A DNA stretch of 64,000 nucleotides from Lagopus muta (Eukaryota > Chordata > Aves > Galliformes > Phasianidae). Below are positions 1-13,800 of the stretch, one piece after another. A program made the translations under genes and the position numbers. The notes below the pieces were generated by a model. It was not told the origin of the DNA. It saw nothing but the letters and a program-made list of their open reading frames with translations, and made no database searches. The stretch's first letter is position 1. The number at the start of each line of letters is the position of its first letter. The stretch lies in the NCBI RefSeq assembly GCF_023343835.1, contig NC_064434.1, forward strand, positions 6,739,505 through 6,803,504, given 5' to 3'.

Positions 1-1576
1 ATCTGTCATAAAGCAGCCTGCCCTGCCGTGGGATGTTTTCTGCTACAACTGGAGAGCAGCTGCAAGATGTTGCTCTTCTCCCAACTCCTCTTCTTCTGTA
101 GGTTAGAATTTCTCAGTCGGGCTGGATCTTGGTTTGGGGAGATTTAATCTTGGCAGTCGGGCAGGAATGAGGAAGGCAGTCTTTGCTGATCAGTATCTCA
201 CAGAGTTTCCTTAAGTACCATGGGAGTTTTGGGACTGGTTTTCCTGTTTATGTTTTTGTTTGTCCTTCCTCTTCCCTCCTACCGCCTGTTTCCTTTGATA
301 CAATGTGTAGTGGTCCAACAGGAAAACACCTCTGATAGCTGAGATGCAAAAAGTAATGCTCAGAACTCCATTTCACTTTCTTTTTAAGCTTAATACTTCA
401 AGCTGGGTTTTAGTTAGTGAATTCAGAGCTGAATGGGGTTCTGGTTCCACTGCTGTCAAGAGTAATGCAGTCACAAATTGTCTTCTCTATTTAAAAAGTC
501 TTATCTCTAGATCCCTGGTCTGAAATTTCTTGGAATTGGTCATTGCAGTTCAATTAAAACCTTAATGGCTGCAACATGACTCTTAACCTTGTGTGTACTG
601 CAGGCATGGAAACTGCAGACTTGGATATCAGCAAGTGTAGATAAAGACACTGAGCTGAATTACAGCTTGCAAAGGAAGTGTCAGAACTTGTTCTTTCGCC
701 TCAGGTAAGGCAAAGGAAATGAGGGAGATTCAAAGACAGGGACAGAAATATTCTGTGGCCTTACTTACGCTTGTAAATTAATTCCTGGGTTCTGCATGAG
801 GATGCGGGTTTTTGCTTGATACAGAGCAAACTTCATGACTTCAAGTCAGATGGACTTACATGTTCCACTATCAAACTGCAAAACATTAGGTTTCCAGTTG
901 CACGTCCTGTATCAGATGTGTGCTTTAGTTCTAAGAAGTGAGAAGTAGTTCTGTAGAATTGCAGGAGTGTCTTGCTCATATGTCATTTTGGAAGCTGAAA
1001 ATAATGAGACATAGAGGTAAATAATAACACAGTAAAAGGAGCAAGGTTTTAATGCAGAGGGCATCCCATGCTTTCTTTAGTCTCTAAACTTTGTGGGTAG
1101 AGTCAAACAGATGGAGTTTATTAGAGAGAGAACTGGCTAAAAGGGAGAGAAAATGGAAGTACCAGTCTTGGTCGTTGTAGTAGTGAAATTCTACATGGAT
1201 TGTTATCCTGGGACCATATGAACTCGTTTATTATTTATGGAAATATCGTTAATACAAAGCATGTGTATGCTGGTTCGGTTTTCTGATGACACAAGGAGTC
1301 ATTTTCCAGGGAGGATTCATCAGGAAGCACTGCATCACTGGTTCAGTTCCATCGTGTTTCCGTTGTGCTTCCTCAGGTGGCTTTGTAGTCATGCTGCTGT
1401 AGGCTGGAAGAATTTCTGCTGTGTGCTGGGAGCCCAGGGTTTGGCTGTGACTAAGGGGGAAGACAACCGGATGTCTTAAATAATCACGTAATAATTATGT
1501 AATTGGAGGGAAAGGAAATGCATCGTAGAACGTGGTGGTGAAGTAAGTGATACTGTGTGCTGTTGCATAATGCAGT

Positions 1577-1707
1577 GCCACATGGCTGCCCAGGGAGGTG
1601 GGATCACTGTCCCTAGAGGTGTTCTGGAACCGTGCACTGTGGGCATAGTGGGGTGGATTGGGGTTGGACTTGGTGACCTTAGTGGCAGCACAAAGTTCAG
1701 TAGAGAT
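1577..1707 (+). repeat. CR1 LINE fragment (divergent subfamily)
   Basis: Contains the CR1 3' region wording: gctgcccagggaggt, then ccctagaggtgttctgg and a ggttggacttggtgacctta stretch. Old and diverged. Confidence 0.7.
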
Positions 1708-1762
1708 CACAGAATGGCTGGGTTGGAAGGGACCTCAAGGATCATGAAGCTCCAACCCCCTG
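1708..1762 (-). repeat. CR1 3' end
   Basis: The reverse complement of the CR1 3' end (tcacagaatggctgggttgg, aagggacctcaaggatcatg). It abuts the oppositely oriented CR1 just before it. Confidence 0.8.
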
Positions 1763-3161
1763 TGATTGGCTCTTAGTGTGTTGGGATGGAAATCAGAATG
1801 GTTCTGGGATGTTCTGGTCCCTGTGGTCAGGGGGGAATCTGAGTGCCATAAGGCAGAGCTTGGTTTTGGGGAAGGAGTTCTGTGTGAGACCTCCTCAGAG
1901 CAGCTGCAGTCCGGACACGATGACCTTGGAAGTGCCTTGCAGTCCTAAACCAATCTTCACCATTAGTTGGTAACTTGGCAAATGTCATCCACTGAGTTAC
2001 TTTAAGCTGCCTTGTCTTGATAAGGTGTTACTTTTAGGACTGTGTTAGGTTTTGTAAGGTAAGACTGTGCTGAGTGGGGGACCAAGGGATTCATCTTCTG
2101 TAATATGTCTATAATTTCGGCTGCTTTAATCATTTTGGATGCCAGTGAGATTTCCTTGTGGTTCTGTTGTACCTCAGAGCGTATACTTAAAAAGGCAAAA
2201 CAGAAAATGTAAGGAGATCAACCAATACTTCCCCAGAATGAAGCCAGAGCCTGAAGGCTTCACTGCAGGGACTCAAACATCAATCTACCACATGGCAGAG
2301 CTTCACAGGGCTCTGACTATTGAGAATTTCTCTCACCTTGATAGGAAGATGAGCTCCAACATTTTGGGAGTTGCCCTTCTAGTCTGATAAACTGCTTCGT
2401 ATGGTTGGTGTAACTTAGGGTTGTTTGTCACAGTGTGAAATACTGCCTTTTGAACATCAGCTAAATCCTGTGCCTTCTCGTGGTCATTATGGCCTACACA
2501 TGTTGAACAGGCCAAAGATAAAATTAATTGGTATTGGCAGAATGAGTTCAGGTTTAGCCCCCTAATCATCATAGCAAGAATAAACCATTTTTAGACGTTG
2601 TCTGTGGTCTGTCGAATGCGTTTATACAATGCTGCAGTGTTACTTTAATTAGAGATGCTTTAGGTTGGGACTTTTCAGTATCCCGGATCAGTTGTTGAGA
2701 CATCTGCTGTTTTTCTTACAGTTGAACAACAGCCTTCAATCATAACTGAGATGGCTGGAAGGAGTGAAAGGCTGGAAAACTTAAAAACACAAAATGTTTG
2801 TGGGACTGAGTTTCTTACCAGTACACAATGAAATGATTGAGCTGACAGTTGGCAGAAAATGTGCTGGTTTTTTTTCTTTTTTCCTTATTGTTGGGGACTC
2901 ATTGTCTCAAAACACCTGGGAACCAAAGCTCCCAGTGCTTGGAACCAAACTTGTGGACTTTTGGCTCCGGAAGTGTCCGAGTTTGTTAATATCTGAAAGT
3001 CAAGAGAGTGTGATGCTCAAGGAAAGACTCAAGCTATCATACTCATTTGGAGTGATTATATTGACTAGGACCTTCCAGCTTGGCATGATGGATACAATAA
3101 ATGCATATAGAATGATGAGTGACCTTAGGAAGGTGGCAGCAAAGTGGTAGTTGATCTCTCA

Positions 3162-3280
3162 TAATAGAATCACAGAATCACAGAACTGTAGGGGTTGGAA
3201 GGGACCTCCAGAGATCATCGAGTCCAACCCCCTGCCAAAGCAGGTTCCCTACAGTAGGTCGCACAGGAGAAGAATTAACC
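3162..3280 (-). repeat. CR1 3' end
   Basis: Reversed CR1 terminus with two copies of the agaatcac motif at the very end, then ggttggaagggacctccaga and tccaaccccctgccaaagca. Heavily 5' truncated. Confidence 0.88.
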
Positions 3281-5118
3281 AGTATCAAATGAAAATACCA
3301 AGGCAGCTATCAATCACAGCACTCAGCACACTGTCAGTAAGCTCTGAAAGCTGTGGATTGCCAAAAGGTGACATGGATTCCATGGTTGATTAGATATAGA
3401 TGCATTTTCATCTCATTAATGTGATACAGGTCTGGGTCACGGGCTGCACTGAGGAAACACAGTGAGGAAATGCCACCACAGGCTCACTCCATGCTTTCCT
3501 TCCGTGCCAGGTGTTGGGCTTGGGAGCTGGCTGCTCAGCGAGGTGAACAGTTGGTCTGAGCTGGCAGTCGTTACCATGGCTTGTTTCTTAAAATATCTCC
3601 TGATTTGTTTTATTCCACAGATAGCTCAGGAAGCTCCTCTTCATTCTCCCTTCTGTCTCACTCTTCCTGTCTGTCTTTTTATTTTTATTTGGTGGTGGTT
3701 CTCTTTTCCTCTTAGTCCCGGACTTCCTCTTCAAGTCTGAGAAACTGGAAATACGAAGATAACTACAGAAGTTGCTGTAGAGGATATAATATTATTTGAA
3801 CAAAATTCTGCTCTGATTTTATGTCACCTTCTGTTGTTGTAAGAGGATCCTTTCCTTTCCTCAACCTAATTTCAAGGTTCATTTTGGATCCTCTTCCTTG
3901 TTTTCTGCCAGCACCGCTCCCAGCACTCAAAGGTTTGTTAGCAGCTGCAGATGAAAACTGACCTGAATCTTGTTCATTTTGCTGCATTCCATAAAGATCT
4001 GCTAGGCAATGATTAAACAAATTGTCCTTTTGTAACTTTTCAATTAATTAGTAGGGTTTTTCTGAATGCTGGTGGGCAGCAGCATAAGAAGAATCCACTT
4101 TGAGTAGTGAAAGGCTTTAATCTGAGCACCGGCAGGTTTTCTTCCTGAACAGTGCTGATTAAAAGCTTTTACTTTCCTTATTAAACACTTTGATTCTATA
4201 CAGGTTGACGGCAGTTCACCCAGAAGAGCTGCTGGCTTGCTCTAAACTGAAGGATAAAGCATATCTTCCAGCTTGTGTGTCGTGTTGTGCCAAAGAAAGC
4301 TGCAGAGGCTGCCAGCTGCCATTACGCTTACGCCAGCAACAAATGGAGGCAACCTTTGCCTCCCAGGGTATGGGAGAACGTGGCAGAGAACCTTCCATTT
4401 CATGTTGTGATCACATTCCATCTCATGCCTTCTACTGAGTTTCTGTAGTTGTGGCTTTATGACTGTCCCTTTTCTAAGGTCCATCAGGAAATATTCATGT
4501 TGTACAAATCCATGTCAGCGGAGAGAAAAATGAGATTACTCTACGTGCACCTGTCAGTAACTCGGTGATTACAGATGATTTCAAGAGCACTGGTTCTCCA
4601 GTTAGGCAAAAAGTACTTCATATTTATTGCTGCTATTGAACTGAGATCTGGGGAATGCTATCCAAGAACTCTTGTTTCATTAAAACTTCATAGAATACCA
4701 TTGAATGAGTTGACACGAGTGCTAGAACCAGCTATCACAAAAGGCAGCACACCTGGGTGCACTGAAGAGTACAGTCATGTTTATACTCATGTTCTTGCAC
4801 TAGTGGAGCTTGGATAGATCTCTAAAACGATCTTCATTTACACATTTTGAAAAGGAAATTGATGCACTTTGCTCTGTCTGTGTTTTTTCTTTTAAAACAT
4901 TTTCCTGGCTGTGTTGCATCGTGTTTCAGTGGAGTTTGGCAATAACTGAATTAAAAAGGAGCTTCTAAAAATGGATAGCCATAATGATAAATGATACTGT
5001 GATTGTGTAAGTATAGTCATATCCCATTGTTACAACCTGATAGTTTAAGTGCTTTGGAATCATCAAGTTGCACTGTGAAATTCAGCTAACAAGTGGATCA
5101 TCACTGTAAGCATCAAAT

Positions 5119-5301
5119 GTAGGCTGCCCAGAGAGGTTGTGGATGCCCCATCCTTGGAGGGGTCCAAGATCCAAGTTGGATGGGGCCCTGGGCAGCCTGC
5201 TCTGGTATTTGATGTGGAGGTTGGTGGCCCTGCATGTGGCAGAGGGGCTTCGTGGTCCTTGAGGTCCCTTCCAACCCAGCCATTCTGTGATGCTATGACT
5301 G
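5119..5301 (+). repeat. CR1 3' end
   Basis: Runs from ggctgcccagagaggttgtg to cattctgtgatgctatgact; 5'-truncated copy of the galliform CR1 type. Confidence 0.9.
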
Positions 5302-8300
5302 TGCTGTGATGTATCTCACACTAGAGGAGACAGTGTGTCTTCAGGTTGTTGTAGGGATTATACTCATTCTGTGTCTTTCTAATTGAGATCACAGCATGGC
5401 AAAGAAGTTCTTACGTTCATTCTTTATGATAGGTTCTGTACACTGAAGTGGGGCTTCAGTCACGATGATCACGTCGGTAAAAATAGGGCATGGTATGGAA
5501 TGCTGTTCCTGTTTACAGGGCACGTGAGTAAACAGCCCCAGTATTTAATTTTAATGAACTACTGAAGCTGAGGCTTCCTAATGCACCACAATATGTAGAA
5601 ATCCTGTACAAAACAGGGGGGAGTATGAATTAAACCCCACAGTGCAACATCTGCTGCTTCTTTCTTCACGTTTCTGTGAGCGTGCCCTTGAGTTAAGCAG
5701 GTGTTTCTTGGCCAGATGAGTTACCAGCTTTGCTATGTGGAACAATTATTTTTGGGCAGCACATCAGAGACTTTTAAAAATCTTACAAAAAAAACCCCAA
5801 AAAAAACAAAAAAACAAACTCAAAACTTTAGTGAAAATGTGAAATGGAAGGGGAAACCCAGGAGCTTTTTCCTACTGTTGAATGGGCTTCAGCTACAGGT
5901 GTTTCCTTTGTAACAGCGTCTGCGTTAAAGAAACTGCTCAAGTTGTCCTTAAGCACAGAGGTGCCCTTTTCCTTTCCTCTGGCGGTTGTGCAGTGTTGCC
6001 TTGTACTCCCAGAGCCTCTGTGATGCTTTTTGGGTGGGACAAGAAGCAGTGGGATCAATGTGTGTGTTGGGAAAGCAGGTTGAGCGTGGGCCTGGCTGTG
6101 GTCCGAGGGAGCTGGGAGCCAAAGATGAGCAGGTAGTGCTTGGGGTGGGCAGAAAATCTACAAAAATAAAGAAAAGTCAACAAAAAATAGGAGAAACAAG
6201 TACTGAAAATACTAGAAACGCTGATGGGGACTCTGGGAATTCATAATAATGGTGAAGTGTTGTGTGTTTGAGACTCTTAGTGTGCTTATCCAACACCAAA
6301 GAAAAATGAAAAGTGTGATTCCACGCTTCATTTGCCTCAGTTGGGGTCGTTCAGTTTGATCTGTTGTGAATATGTCTGTGGTGCACTTGATTCCAGTCTC
6401 CCCCTGTTTGTGTCTGTAGGTAGGGTTGTCCCAGCACGTCGCACACCAAGCAGTTCTCTTGAGTCCACTTGATGGGAGGCAGCAACAAATGCTCTGGATG
6501 GTTGAACTGTGGAAAGTCCCTGGTTATGAAGCTGCAGGGAAGCTGCTGTGTGAAGTTTCCCCCTTTTTAAACATGGGGATAAATATTTATTTAGGCTCAT
6601 TATGAAGTTTACTGCTAGTTTTTTTTGGATGGTTAAAGAGGTGGTGTATAATCACTCGTCCTCGTGACTTGCATGTGCAGGGAGTGCTCTTTCAATTTAG
6701 TTTTATTATCTCGGTGGAGTTAATTAACTTTGTAGCTTGTAGGAGCATAGTTTATCTTAGAGTACCAAACAAGCAGCACCAACCAGTGAGAAACACACAT
6801 TCCCTGTAGAATGTGGTAATGCCTTGCAGTGTTCTGCAAGTGAAGAGGTTGTCTGTTTTGCTGATAACACCAGTGTGCACAGCTGCATTTGCCCATCGGT
6901 AATACTAACCAGCGGCAGAAGTTTCACAGCAGCGTTTTGAAGGCTGTTTATTGCTCTTCTAGAGCTTCACTTTCTTTCCTCCCCTCTTTTACATTTGCAG
7001 CTCGCCCTTTGAAGGGAAGAAGTGTTTGTTTCTGTTTCGTGTTGGCAGCCCATCAAAGCGAGTCCTTTAGAGATGCCATTAGGGCTCTGCATCGGGCTGA
7101 TAACCTTCTGAAGAAAACAGGCTGTCCCTAACAAGGTCTATGATCCTGTCGTAAACAGACCCTAAAGTTCTCTTAGGAAGATGTCTTTTGTTTAGGATGA
7201 GCTTAAAGGAACAGAAAAAGTTGCTTAATCCCCAGCATAGTTCCTTGCTTCCAAACCAGGCTCATCACTGCTTCACCAAGGGATGTGTGTGTGCCTCTTC
7301 CCCACAGCTGTGACGGAAAGGCATCCCCACCAAGTCTGACCAGAGGAACTAGATGCCTGCAGGTTGATTTGTTTTTGTGAGTCATGTATGATGTGCCACG
7401 ATTAAGAACTGGGGCAGTGAGAAATGAAGAATGATGAAGGCTCTGGAAGCTTGGTTGTTCCCTTTGGCTAGATCTGGCTTACCAGCAGCACGTTTCTCAG
7501 CCCGGGGACTGAGAGGTTTGGGCAAAGGGCTGTTGAGGGAATGTAGAGATGTTTAATTGATATGTCTTGGTGGCACATTTCTCTTTTTTTTCTTCCTGTA
7601 GGAGTGGTCTCCCTGTTGTTGCACACATCAGTGTGCCTGCCATGCTAATGATTTAGTGGAGCTGTACACTCCTTGTTCATTTATCTGTCTCTGTCGTACA
7701 TCAGAAGACGTTCAGTGGGCCAGCAAACTCCACAGTTTGTGTATCAGGCAGTGCTGACAGGTCAGATTTAGCTTATGATTGCTTTGGGAGATGACCACGG
7801 TATCACTGAGGGTCGTGTCGGGTTTTGATAGTGATTTTGCAGGGGGGCTGAGTTTCAAACCAGTTTCATCATCTATGGTAAGTCTTTATTGTGATGGTCT
7901 CCTTTGTACCATAAGTAAACGCAGTAATTACTTTGAAGAACGGTTTCACGAGGCACTTTGTGGACTTGCCAAGGCCTTGTGTTCAACCCTGTTGTTCAAA
8001 GGGTTGATTTCAGATAGACTGATGTGGTATTTTTTGCTTGGAGGGATCTTATTTTTAATGACACTTTCAGTATAAGTGTTTTTTGTTCTTATTATTCTTA
8101 TCTCCAAATTGTAACATCAAAAGAGTCCCAGACACCTGGTTAAGCTGAAAATGAAGCCTCACAACATTTTCACCTTCCCTCTCATGCTGTGCTCTTCATT
8201 TTATTTCTTAGCTTGTGAAGAATCACAGCCCCAGGAGTACTTTGGGTATTCCTTGCTCCACCCTGCTTATCTCAGTGATGTTTGGAATTTACAGCATGTT

Positions 8301-8666
8301 TTCCTGCAACTCTTTAAATTACAAGGTGCTCTGTTATTTCCTCTTAAACATCTGTAATGTTGGCAAGTCTTGGGAGATACTGCTAGAATTATTGAAAATG
8401 AGTGTTTTCTTTGAATAATAATGTATATTTTTGTATGTTTCCTTGTAAGTAGAATATTCAGGTCACCTGGGCTTTGGGTTTTAAGATCTGTTGCATTATT
8501 TTCTTCCATGTCTACAAAAGCCCTTGGTAGATGAGGGCGTATCTTTATGGAATAAGTTATGAAGGATTTATGGCTTCTCTGGCACAGGGAGAATCTGAAA
8601 TTCATTTACCTTGGAAAATGAATTATTGGCAGATGGGTCTTTTCAGGATCTATATTCTCTCCATTT

Positions 8667-8945
8667 CACAGAATCACAGAATGGCCAGGGTTGGAAGGGA
8701 CCTCAAGGATCACAAAGCTCCAACCCCCTGCAACATGCAGGGCCACCAACCTCCTCATTTAATACCAGCCCAGGCTGCCCAGGGCCCCATCCAACCTGGC
8801 CTTGAACACCTCCAGGGATGGACGGGGCATCCACAGCCTCTCTGGGCAGCTGTTCCAGCACCTCACCACTCCCTCAACTTCAAACCATTTCCCCTTGTCC
8901 AGCTGTTTTCCACCCCTTGCAAAGAGTTGGAAGGGTTCCTTCTTC
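8667..8945 (-). repeat. CR1 3' end
   Basis: Begins cagaatcacagaatggccag and continues through ggccttgaacacctccaggg to caaagagttgg. Confidence 0.9.
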
Positions 8946-10772
8946 TGCTGACACGTGACTTTGTGGCTCGCACTTGGACAGGACAGTAGCTTCAGTAGCT
9001 TTTGGGGTGTCACTCGGGCTCTGAATTTGTTGCTATAACAACATTGTTTGCAGTCAAGGCTTTTCTTGAATGAAATTTATGCTTGGCCATGGTGATGACT
9101 GCTGTAGAAGTGCTTCTGCATGTTTTGTTAGGGAACTCAGAGGAAAAAAGAAAGAAAACTCACCACATGTTATGCAAATGTCCATTTTGCTGGAATTGAA
9201 AGAGTAATCACCATCTTCTTGTATACTTGATGATATGTTTATCTGATGCTGGGGACTTCAGTGCATACATAAACAGAGATCTGCAATGTAATACAGATTG
9301 TATTCCTTCGACAAGTTACAGTGGTGTGAGTGGTGTAATCTTTTTGTGTAGCACTGGAGAGTGTTGTGGCTGCCTGCATCGTTGAGTTCAGCAGTGAGAC
9401 CGTGGACAGGTGGGCCAGCATGGCAGCATGGAGAGCCAGAGGGAGGACTGTGAGCTGGCAGTGCAGGGTTCCTTGTCCCATCTTCATTCTCCTTCCTCCA
9501 AATGAGGTCTCCATGAGGTCTCCTCTGAACAAAACAGCTGTTTCAGCGTAGACCTTTGCTAACTGCTGCTGGAAGGGGAGGTGGAACTCCAAACTCAGGT
9601 GCTTCAAGGTTATATCCAAAGGTCCTCCCACCATTTTGTCATTCGTATGGCCGTTGAGTTCCTCTTATTTGTTTGCTTTCTAACTATTTGTCTTTCCATA
9701 TGAAACAGCAGTGTAAAGAATTCAGCGTGTAAACATGGGAGGAGAATGATAGCCCTTAGAGAACCTTGTAAATATCTTATTGAAAGAATTATTTGTTTCC
9801 TTGGCTGCTTTTTGGCGAGTGACACCATTGGAGGATGGTGTAACAGTCCTTTGCAAGTGGTAATGCTGGGTAGAATTTGTTGGAGATGTTTTCAGTAAGT
9901 TTTTAACGTTGCTACTGGGGATTCCGTTGAAAATTTTGGCTCCTTCTTACATTCACTGATTGAAAGATGAGATTTTGTCAAAAGCTTCCCAATTAAAACT
10001 TCTCTTGCATAAATCCCAAACCAGCTGTTACTGGGAAACTACTTGTCCTGCTCAGACACGCAGCCAGACCTTTATAAAGCAGATGTGAGTGATTCTGAAG
10101 TCACTCTTGGTTCCATGTAGTATACCAGAACATCTCTGTACACATGATAATTCCTTGCAGTTTCTCCTTATTACTTTGGAGCTATAATATTGTTAAACAT
10201 TTTCCTTTTAAGCAGCGAAAAAAGCTCAATTGAAATCACATGCTATCTTAAGAAATAAATCCATAACGTTACTCCTTTACCATACAAAACCGGACTGTTT
10301 TTATTAACAGTCCCAACGTTGATTTTAGAGCATCAGCACGACGAAGCACGAGTCTTTGGGGCAGCTGTAGGATGTGAGCCTCCTCTGCGAGACCCTTTAG
10401 TTGACACTGAATCCTGTTTGTTCACTGGTGGAGCGGGGGAGCTTTGGTTCACACAGAGTGCTGTGGTTGGCATGCTTCCTGCCCAGGCTGCAAGCTGACA
10501 GCAGCCACAGGCAACTACTTTGCACCGGCTTGGAAAGCCAAAACAGCTTGTTTGAAAGCAGAGCAAAAAGCAGCAGGGCTGAGGAGTTACAGCTGCCACT
10601 TCCACATCTGGGGAGCGGGTTTGGGTTTCATAATGCCCTTGCCAAACTGGTAGGAGCTGGGCGTGCCTAAATCTGGCTTTGTCCTTCAAGAAGCCAAGCT
10701 TTGCTTTACGAGTGACGTGTTTGATTTGTCAGAATCTTCAATCTCTCAGTTTTTGTTGTGTTGTTGTTTTAG

Positions 10773-10865
10773 GAGGGCCAAACATATGGGCCATCACCGC
10801 AGAAGAGCGGGCCAAGCACGACAAGCAGTTTGATAGCCTTAAGCCCACGGGAGGCTACATTACAG
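10773..10865 (+). CDS. ITSN2: ITSN2 exon, start of EH1
   Basis: Residues 1-32, opening with [19 protein letters not shown], the conserved entry into the first EH domain. The acceptor follows a T-rich tract and the donor is gttagt, leaving one base of the next Gly codon. The following 1.5 kb intron shows no repeat or gene I can name. Confidence 0.96.
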
Positions 10866-13800
10866 GTTAGTCTGGGATTCTGCATTACACATTAACTTCT
10901 TGGGTACACATAAGTAATGTTGTGAAACAGTTTGAAAACTGCATCCTATTTCAGGCCTTTGTGGTGTGACTAATAAGCATAGTTTGGGCAAACAGCCACA
11001 GGTTATTACTAAACTTGTACGAGCTTTGGACCGAAGTCTGGCACAGAAGCACACAGTTGTTAACCCCATCACTTCTGCAGCCAGCAGTCAAGTGCTGTCA
11101 CTCTGCTTTCAAAAAACAGAGTCAGAGGCTGAATCTGCACTGAGATGGGAAGCTGCCAACAAAACACTTCTCCTAGCTATTGTGGCAAGCGATGCCAGGG
11201 ACACAAGAAGTGCTCTCTTCTGTCTGAAAAGAGCTGGAGAACACTGCGATGTGAGATATCTTTGTTCTGGAGTAGGAGGCAGGGAGAGAGATGCTGACAA
11301 CTCATCCTTGTTAATGACTGCTTATAGTTTATTAACCCTCACTCCTGCTTGCCTAACTATCTGCTGAGTCTGTACCCTATCTGCTAGCTCTGGTGCCCCT
11401 ATTTTTCCTCTTTTTGGTCTGAAAGGGACAGAGAAAAGAGTAGGAAGTTGTCTGTGGGGAGTATGCACTTCTGTTAGCTAAGAGATAACTATCTCCTGCA
11501 TTGACCAAACAAATACTGGTGTCTCAATGCTGTTTTAGCACCAGCTGGAAAGTGTGCCTTCCCAGGAACTACCTTGAGGCCATGTCGTGGCCACCACATG
11601 CATGTCTGCAGGCTGCATTATTTATTTGTAAAGTGCTTGAAATTAAAGACTGTGAATAAAAGGGGAAGAAGGTGCTGAAAAAATAACCTGAAGCCTTAGA
11701 TTTAAGCTTTTATAATTTGCTCCTAGATAAGCATAAACACCACTGCCTGTGCTTTATTATATCTTTGTTTAACAGCACAGTCAGTGTCAGTTGATGTGCA
11801 ATTTGGTATGAATGTGCTCAGTGGTTCCTGTTCCCTTCCTGAGATATTGAATTATTGGATGCTTCTGTGATGGAACAGAATATTGCTTAGAACATGAGAT
11901 TTTGCTTCTTTTTATTTTTTTTTCTGTTTTCCTTTTCCTAGAGAGACAGTAGTGGCTCAGGTTAGGTTGGATGAAGGAGAAGGAAAGAAACAGAGTGCTC
12001 ATCCTTTCCTCTAAAAGTAATTAGGTCAGGATGAAATTTTTGCTCATTAGTTGTACTTCATACGTATGACATCTCTTGACATGGTGCAGTTGTTAAACTG
12101 TTGGCAGTTGTTTGGTTCTTTTTTCCTCCCACATCTTAAAGCTTCTTAGTGCTATTTGAAGCTGTGCTTTTGAGAGCGGATTCAAGATTACAGGAAGACA
12201 TCTGATAACAGCTGTCACGAAGGAAGGAGCTAAGTGACACACAACCAAATAGATTAGAAAGCGTGGTGATTCCTTTTGAGGATCTGCTCCACAAGAGAGT
12301 GCTGAGGTTGTCTGAGGTTTCTGATGCCTGTCAATATCCATGTCCATAGAGTCAAAGTCTCTTTCTTTCGTGTTTCTCATAGGTGATCAAGCACGTACCT
12401 TTTTTTTGCAATCAGGTCTGCCATCTTCAGTCCTCGCTGACATATGGTAAGGTGTTCTTGCTTTAATTTTATATTTCTGTTCTTTAAAATGGGAAGTGCG
12501 TGGCGTCCAACTGCTGTAACAGACAACAATCTGAAGCTCCATCGTAGCTCAGTTATAATAGACTGTAAGGAACCAACCCAGAGCTGGAACATAGGAACAG
12601 GACAAAGTTCTGTTCTTTGCAACACGCATGTGGTGGTTGCAACACTTAAAAGATAATTTACCTTCTTAGAAACTCTTCAGCCTTCACCCACGGTGCTGCA
12701 GTGGGTGTTGTTATCAGGATGGACACATGCTGAAAGTCAGAGCGGACCGTAATCATGAAGAGGGACTCACTGGTGGACAGTGTGAAAGAAAGCATTTTGA
12801 TATTATGCTAAGTTAGTTTCTTCTTCAGACACTGCACAGCACAGGTCAGCACTGATTTGTTCTGAGTAGTAAGAGAACAAAGCTGGGAATGAGAACGTGT
12901 AGCTCGTTATTAACCTTGCCATTTTTTATCCACGCTCCTGTGCCTGTTCATGGACATCTAATTTATTAATGAGATTTCAGAATGTGTGAAGTAATACAGT
13001 TTTTGAAGTGGCTTCTAATGCCTGTAGCAGGTTTCTGTATTGTAATGGTTTTTTTGCAGTAATTCCCTGTGCTGCAACATGCTCATTGAAAATAATTGCT
13101 CTTGCTCTCAGCATAGAAAAAACATTGCTGTAGCAACAAGCAAGCAGGAGATGACTGTTTTCCCAAATACCTTCCTACTCTAAGTGTTTAATACATAGTA
13201 ACTTGAAAATTGAAGTAAGTAGAAGTCTACCAAGTGAATTAAATTGGATATAGATGTTATACTTTGAAATGCTGCAAACTTAGAAGAATTTAGATGTTGT
13301 CATAAGGATAAGGTGTATAGATGGTTGCAGTGTGGTGTTTTCTCGTATGAAAACAGAGGTAAAATTGATAATAAAGCTTCTCATTTGGTGAAAAGCTTTG
13401 TTACATTTCTGCTGTGTGGACTCTTTCTTTCTTTTCTTGTTTTTCCTTTAAGGGCACTGTCAGACTTGAACAAAGATGGAAAAATGGATCAACAGGAGTT
13501 CTCTATAGCCATGAAACTCATCAAGCTGAAGTTACAAGGACAGCACTTGCCTATGGTTCTCCCTCCTGTCATGAAACAAACTCCAGTACTTTCACCTCTA
13601 ATGTCAGCTCGCTTTGGTACTTATTAATATACAGTTAATTGGTGTTCAGAGAGAAAACACACAGTTGATCTGCATTCAAACACAAGTATCATTAATCTGA
13701 CCACAGCACTGAGGGGATCAGTTAAAAACAAGAAACCACCGTGGCTGTGCTGATGCAAGAAATCCACAAAGCCTCTTACTTGAGGCAGAGCAAATGGCCT

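Larger units (their letters stand above)
1..10772 (+). other. ITSN2: ITSN2 5' intron (exon with start codon lies upstream)
   Basis: The first recognisable exon at 10,773 begins with two bases that complete a split Gly codon, so an upstream coding exon must exist. I looked for an ATG followed by a codon run resembling the human ITSN2 start and found none, so this stretch is best read as intron. It holds CR1 fragments at about 1.6, 3.2, 5.1 and 8.7 kb, an A-rich run near 5,785-5,820, and otherwise nothing I recognise. Confidence 0.75.

Noticed and set aside
602-704. Possible exon bounded by cag and a gtaagg donor near the window start
   Set aside because: Its only ATG opens a 12-codon frame, it does not encode the expected intersectin start and nothing supports transcription; random sequence often shows such sites.
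8531-8989. 152-codon plus-strand ORF
   Set aside because: Most of it reads through an inverted CR1 copy; such PTP-rich ORFs recur at every similar CR1.
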